Shown in pieces: positions 59,775 to 64,000 of a stretch of DNA of 64,000 bases. The notes beneath the pieces were generated by a model. It was not told the DNA's origin and searched no databases. It saw only the letters and a list, made by a program, of their open reading frames with translations. The DNA is from Glandiceps talaboti. Taxonomy: Eukaryota; Hemichordata; Enteropneusta; Spengelidae. The stretch spans positions 21,078,003 to 21,142,002 of the forward strand of contig NC_135551.1 of NCBI RefSeq assembly GCF_964340395.1, read 5' to 3'. The position numbers and the translations under genes were made by a program. Positions within the stretch are counted from its first letter, which is position 1. Each line of letters starts with the position of its first letter.

Positions 59775-60032
59775 CCTTGGCAAACATGTATGCGACATGT
59801 GTAATGGGCGACGTTGATAAACCGAAAACCATTAATTACGTAAATTGCCCTTTAATATTCGTGGGATGTTCACCAAAACCTAATCAGTTCTTGCCATTAC
59901 CCTACGGAACATGTCTACCACATTTCGTTCAAATTGATGCAACCGTTTTGTTTTTCAAAAATGGTGACACACACACACACATACATTTAAACCCCTAATA
60001 TATCTCCTTCCTTACGGAAGGAAAAAATGACC
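59775..60032. mobile_element. Fragment: right half of a Helentron/pearl-like element
   Basis: Has the same order as 27.84-28.05 kb: ATTAATTACGTAAATTGC, a CCTAATCAG block, CATTTCGTTCAAATTGATGC, a (CA)n run after GGTGACACACACAC, then CCTTCCTTACGGAAGG as terminal hairpin and AAAAAATGACCCC. It is diverged from the 26.9-kb copy, so this is a subfamily member with at most one core unit. Confidence 0.55.
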
Positions 60033-61907
60033 CCTACTTTACCTTCTAATCACAAACTCAACTTGTGGATTTAATCGTTTGATTTCGAAAGCACAGAACA
60101 GCAGTAGGTAGCATTGACATGAGTGATACAGACTTACAGACTAATGATTTAACAGGTGCGCCAACATCGACGAATATGTTAGTTCAAGATAAGAACCAGG
60201 TCAAACTCTACTAGTCGTTGTCGACTGTCATTTCAACTCAAGGACGCTTTGTTGCAAACCGATGATTGATAACACCATGACACTACAGCCACAAAGGTAG
60301 GTAAACTGTTGAAATCACTATTTTTACCTCAGCGTTTTTAGATTTTCAGAGATTAAGATTAGGCAGATTGCAAAATAATAAGCCAAAGTACGTTAATATT
60401 TATAGCTATTGTGTTTTGATATTGGCCGGGTATATTATATATACGTCACGGAGTACATTACGCTCCTACCCAAGACTTAGGTTGACAAGGAGGCTATGAC
60501 TATGAGTTGGTACGACTCCTTCAGAATATTAACGTTACTGACCCCATTCTCTAGTCAGTATTTCTTTTCTGAAAAAGATATATTGAGATTTAACTTCTGT
60601 AATCAGTTAACGTATGATGATAAGACCGTGTCTACAACGGCTTATCTGTCAATCACATTTCCTGTCTATGATAACCGTTAGTTGTTGTTTACAGGCGAAA
60701 TAAACAAAAACAAATTAACGATGGAGTGTGCCCCATATAACAGGGGTCAGTCCTGAAACTCTGTTCTAAAAAAAAATATTTGTTGCAAGTATCATAACAT
60801 AACTGTCAGTGCATGACTTTGGTATCTTCAAGGTGACCTTCTTAAACTTGCCTATTTTACGGCACTTATAGTTCTCTGTTTATATCTCGTATTCCGCGAG
60901 ATATAAACGGAGTACCATTAGCGCTGAAAAAAGGCCATGCTTTAACTGCAATATTAGGGTAGGCTAATAAGCCCGGACCGATGACGTCATTTCAGTCTAA
61001 CAAAAAATCTGTTCAAACTAATTTACGATTGCATGCAACGAAACTATTTATTGTTTGAATAAGTGTCAAAGGCCAGAGGTCATGTCGAATTCTAACAATA
61101 TACAGTCCTGTTCATAATATATCATCTCACACTGTTACATGACATGTAAATCAACAGTCATCCTCTGCGATAGTCCAATAGCCGATTTTGGACTCGTATT
61201 AAACTCCGGATTATGTCAAATCTTTTGGCGATGTTCTCAATGTGTTTTATCGTTATGGTGTCTATCTCAACATGAAACCTTGTGATCAGGCTCACTGATC
61301 TTGATAGTTCATTTAACTGCTTTGACTCGCTTCTGGGAAAAACACTGTAAGACTGTGTGCACAAAGTTATGATTCCAAATTATTATTGGAAAATTTCGTT
61401 CGACTTCTAAGCTTCCAAAGATGTCATTGTAGTCTTTATAAGTGGTCATATGGATGAGGATTGGGTATTCTTAATTATAAAACAAATTTATCATAGCTGC
61501 CTACTTGAAAATCAATGACAAACAACACATGTGTTTGTAACTCAATACAATTTGCAAAAAGCTTTTAAAATGAGTAAAAAGTTTCTTATTGTACGTACGT
61601 ATAACAACAAATCATTAATTTTTGTACATTTGTTAATCTTTTCCATTTATTGAGTTACAAATAATGACAACATTTATTGTTTCACATTGATTATTCAAGT
61701 CAGAAGCCATCATAAACTTTCTTATAAATTAAAAATCCATAAATACCCAATTGCAATCCGCATCCATATGGCCACTTTGAAATACATTTGCTGGTGGCGC
61801 TATATGAAGTGAAAATAATCCTCTTTTAACGTCTAAACGACTGTTTGTGTCTTCTTTTTCAGGTCTGAGATTTGATTTTGGTTTCAATTTTTGAACTCTA
61901 CGACAGA

Positions 61908-63977
61908 ATGGCTGACGACAAAACAGTCAGAATTATGGACTCACCGGACGGGGGCTACGGCTGGGTTATTGTTCTGGCATCAATCGTAATACATATTTCC
62001 ACCGGTGCTATATACAATGCAATCGGCGTCTTACTTGTGGCGCTGAATGAATATTTTGACCAAGGAACAGAACAGGTCGCTTGGATTGCTTCTCTGTGTG
62101 GGGTTATGATGTGTATATCAGGCAAGTAAACAAATATTGAGGGTACCCCCGCCCCCTCTCCGAGAGGGTAACTTTGCCCCAATAACATGAATGGAAATAA
62201 GTCGCTATACACACATAGTATCCGATATGTAAGTGAAAATATATGCAAATTCGCCTTGACAAATTTAAATACTCTTCCTGACTAATAAATTACCATCGTG
62301 TAGGTATTCTGATAATAAATCTATAAAAAAAGACCCAACAGGAACTAATGATAGTCTATTACTACTGGTTAGTTATTATACCTTCCCATCATGCATTTCA
62401 GGTCTTCCGGCAGGGAAATTAACCCAAAAGATTGGAACACGTCTCACTGTCATGTGTGGAGCTTTTCTGTCTACAACTGGGTTTCTTGTGTCTTCGGCGG
62501 CAGAAAGTTTATTTGTTTTGTACATCACCCTTGGATTGTGTGTAGGTGCGTCATACATATTAGCATCTACTTCTTAAGAGTTAAGTCAGCTGGAATTTCT
62601 TATAAAATTGTATTTATTACCTGCAGTTAATTTATACAATATTTACATTATAATATAATCTAGAGGGTAGAGCGCATACCTTGATTTAGCATCTGACTTA
62701 AAAGAGCTAGGCCTTGTGTACAATTGAATGAAATCCACTGGTTTTATGGTGCGGCAGTAACAGCAGGGGAAGTAATACCAGGTCTCTGAGAAAATGGCCA
62801 AACAAAGTTGAGACCAGCAGTGAGAACAAACCAACAATATCTTATTAAACCAGATTCTTCAATTTTTGTATCATGTAACTTTAATGTAAAATTAGCATCG
62901 ATTTTGTTCCCCTTTAATTTATCAGAAATTGTGAAAATGACCACTACGTCTTTGATATGCTATAAACATAACATATCTCTGTTTTAGGTTTCGGGTTGGG
63001 CATTGCACAAGTGTCTGCCATAGTGTTAATCGGCAAGTATTTCAAGAGAAGACACGCCTTCGCCAATGGGGCAGCATACAGTGGCACTGCGATTGGCATG
63101 CTGTGTTTTCCACCTATATCGCATTTTCTTTTGGAATATTACGGGTGGAGGGGAACTATGTTCATCGTAGCAGGATTAAGCGCTCAGATCTTTGTGTGTG
63201 GTGCTTTAATGACACCACCTAGGACTATGGCAAAGATTCAGTCACAGAACTCCACTGCTTCACTACCAGAACCACCCTTGCACCGATGTACTGAAAATTA
63301 TGAAGATGAAATTGACCTACACATATCAACACCAGTCAACAGAAATATGAAAGGAACCGCCGAGACAGAGTTTTTGAATGGCATCAGTATAACACGCCAT
63401 AATATTTGTTCTGAGGACATCCATGACGAAGACCACTTTATCAAAGAAAGAACAGGTCGGGAAGGAAAAGGGGAATCTAAGGTTAAGAGTAACGTTGTGT
63501 TTTCAAAATTAGGTATACATTTATTTGCTGAAAATCGAACATTTAGTCTGATTTGCATCGCACAATTCTTTGAAGGGTGTGGATCTAGTACTGTGACTGC
63601 TCTACTTTTTGCTCGTACTGTTCATGTCGGTATCTCCAAATTAAATGCTGCTTTTATGCTGTCAATTCTCGGTATTTGCAGCCTCGTCTGTCGTGTGAGC
63701 CATGGACTAATTATAGATCTCAAAATCATATCCGCTACGCGTCTACTTGGCATTGCCATAGGTACGTATGGAGTTGGCGTGTTGCTGAATACAACAACCA
63801 GTACTTACGTAGTTTTGATGTTATTAGCTGCTGTTTTAGGAGTAGCCGACGGCACCCTTCAACCTCTAGTACCAATCTGTATGAGAGAATGCGTAGGTAT
63901 AGAAGAGATGGACCTAGCCTTTGGATGGGACTACTTCGCCATGGGTCTTGGTTACCTGGTGGGACCTCCTTTCGGCG
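61908..63977 (+). CDS. SLC16-like MFS transporter, copy D, last exon off window
   Basis: Exons 61908-62121, 62402-62545 and 62988-63977 encode 449 complete codons; the TM12 exon lies beyond the right edge (donor GTGAGA at 63978). Start: MADDKTVRIMDSPDGGYGWV; I chose this ATG because a CAG acceptor at 61860-61862 suggests a 5' UTR exon beginning at 61863. TM2-3 loop: GLPAGKLTQKIGTR. TM4-5 motif: KYFKRRHAFANGAAYSG. Then YGWRGTMFI, a hydrophilic central loop of about 105 residues, TM7 after SKLGIHLFAEN, LVCRVSHGL in TM8, and MRECVGIEEMDLAFGWDYF. Intron 1 begins GCAAGT rather than GT, the typical GC-AG form, and phase and homology demand it. It is the most diverged plus-strand member. Substrate unknown. 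Confidence 0.9.
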
Positions 63978-64000
63978 GTGAGAAGTTCTGATGTTTTTTT

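Overview
This is a eukaryotic window from an invertebrate animal: AT-rich, intron-containing genes with GT-AG junctions, very dense (TA)n, (CA)n, (CATA)n, (CTGT)n and (TTTGA)n tracts, non-LTR retrotransposon debris, many palindromic foldback elements, and one element built like the bivalve 'pearl' / Helentron-type repeats (about 146-bp core units, then an ACAG run, then a terminal hairpin). A marine invertebrate (mollusc or other lophotrochozoan, or an invertebrate deuterostome) fits best. I cannot name the species.

Layout. (1) 506-7508, minus strand: the 5' half of a mitochondrial pyruvate carrier 1 (MPC1) gene, whose 3' exons lie off the left edge. Its reading frame can only be assembled through a 16-nt exon and a probable 4-nt exon. 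A GC-rich, CRE-containing probable promoter follows at 7509-7700. (2) 7.7-11.5 kb: a 5'-truncated LINE and simple repeats. (3) 11777-15036, minus strand: an SLC16 (monocarboxylate transporter-like) gene. (4) 15-20.6 kb: gene-poor, with one doubtful micro-ORF. (5) Three plus-strand SLC16 genes at 20633-25560, 28303-32965 and 36371-39625. The first two are a recent tandem duplication. (6) 40658-41243, minus strand: the last exons of an unrecognised gene, with a decayed inverted copy inside the neighbouring SLC16 intron. (7) 42472-51755, minus strand: a large SAMD9/SAMD9L-like gene with a 2.07-kilocodon main exon and several upstream exons, one carrying an in-frame TGA. (8) 51.8-61.9 kb: repeat-rich and gene-poor. 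(9) 61908-63977, plus strand: a fifth SLC16 gene that runs off the right edge and has a GC-AG intron.

All five SLC16 genes have the same architecture: four coding exons, three phase-1 introns at homologous positions, and a second exon of exactly 144 nt. They therefore descend from one intron-bearing ancestor by local duplication and inversion. MPC1 moves pyruvate into mitochondria and SLC16 proteins move monocarboxylates or related solutes across the plasma membrane, so the two are loosely connected by substrate, but nothing in the sequence shows co-regulation. The SAMD9-like gene is an innate-immunity-type gene with no visible functional link to the transporters.

Exon junctions below were assigned by eye from splice consensus, phase and protein continuity. 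Family identifications rest on recalled motifs; no database search was run.
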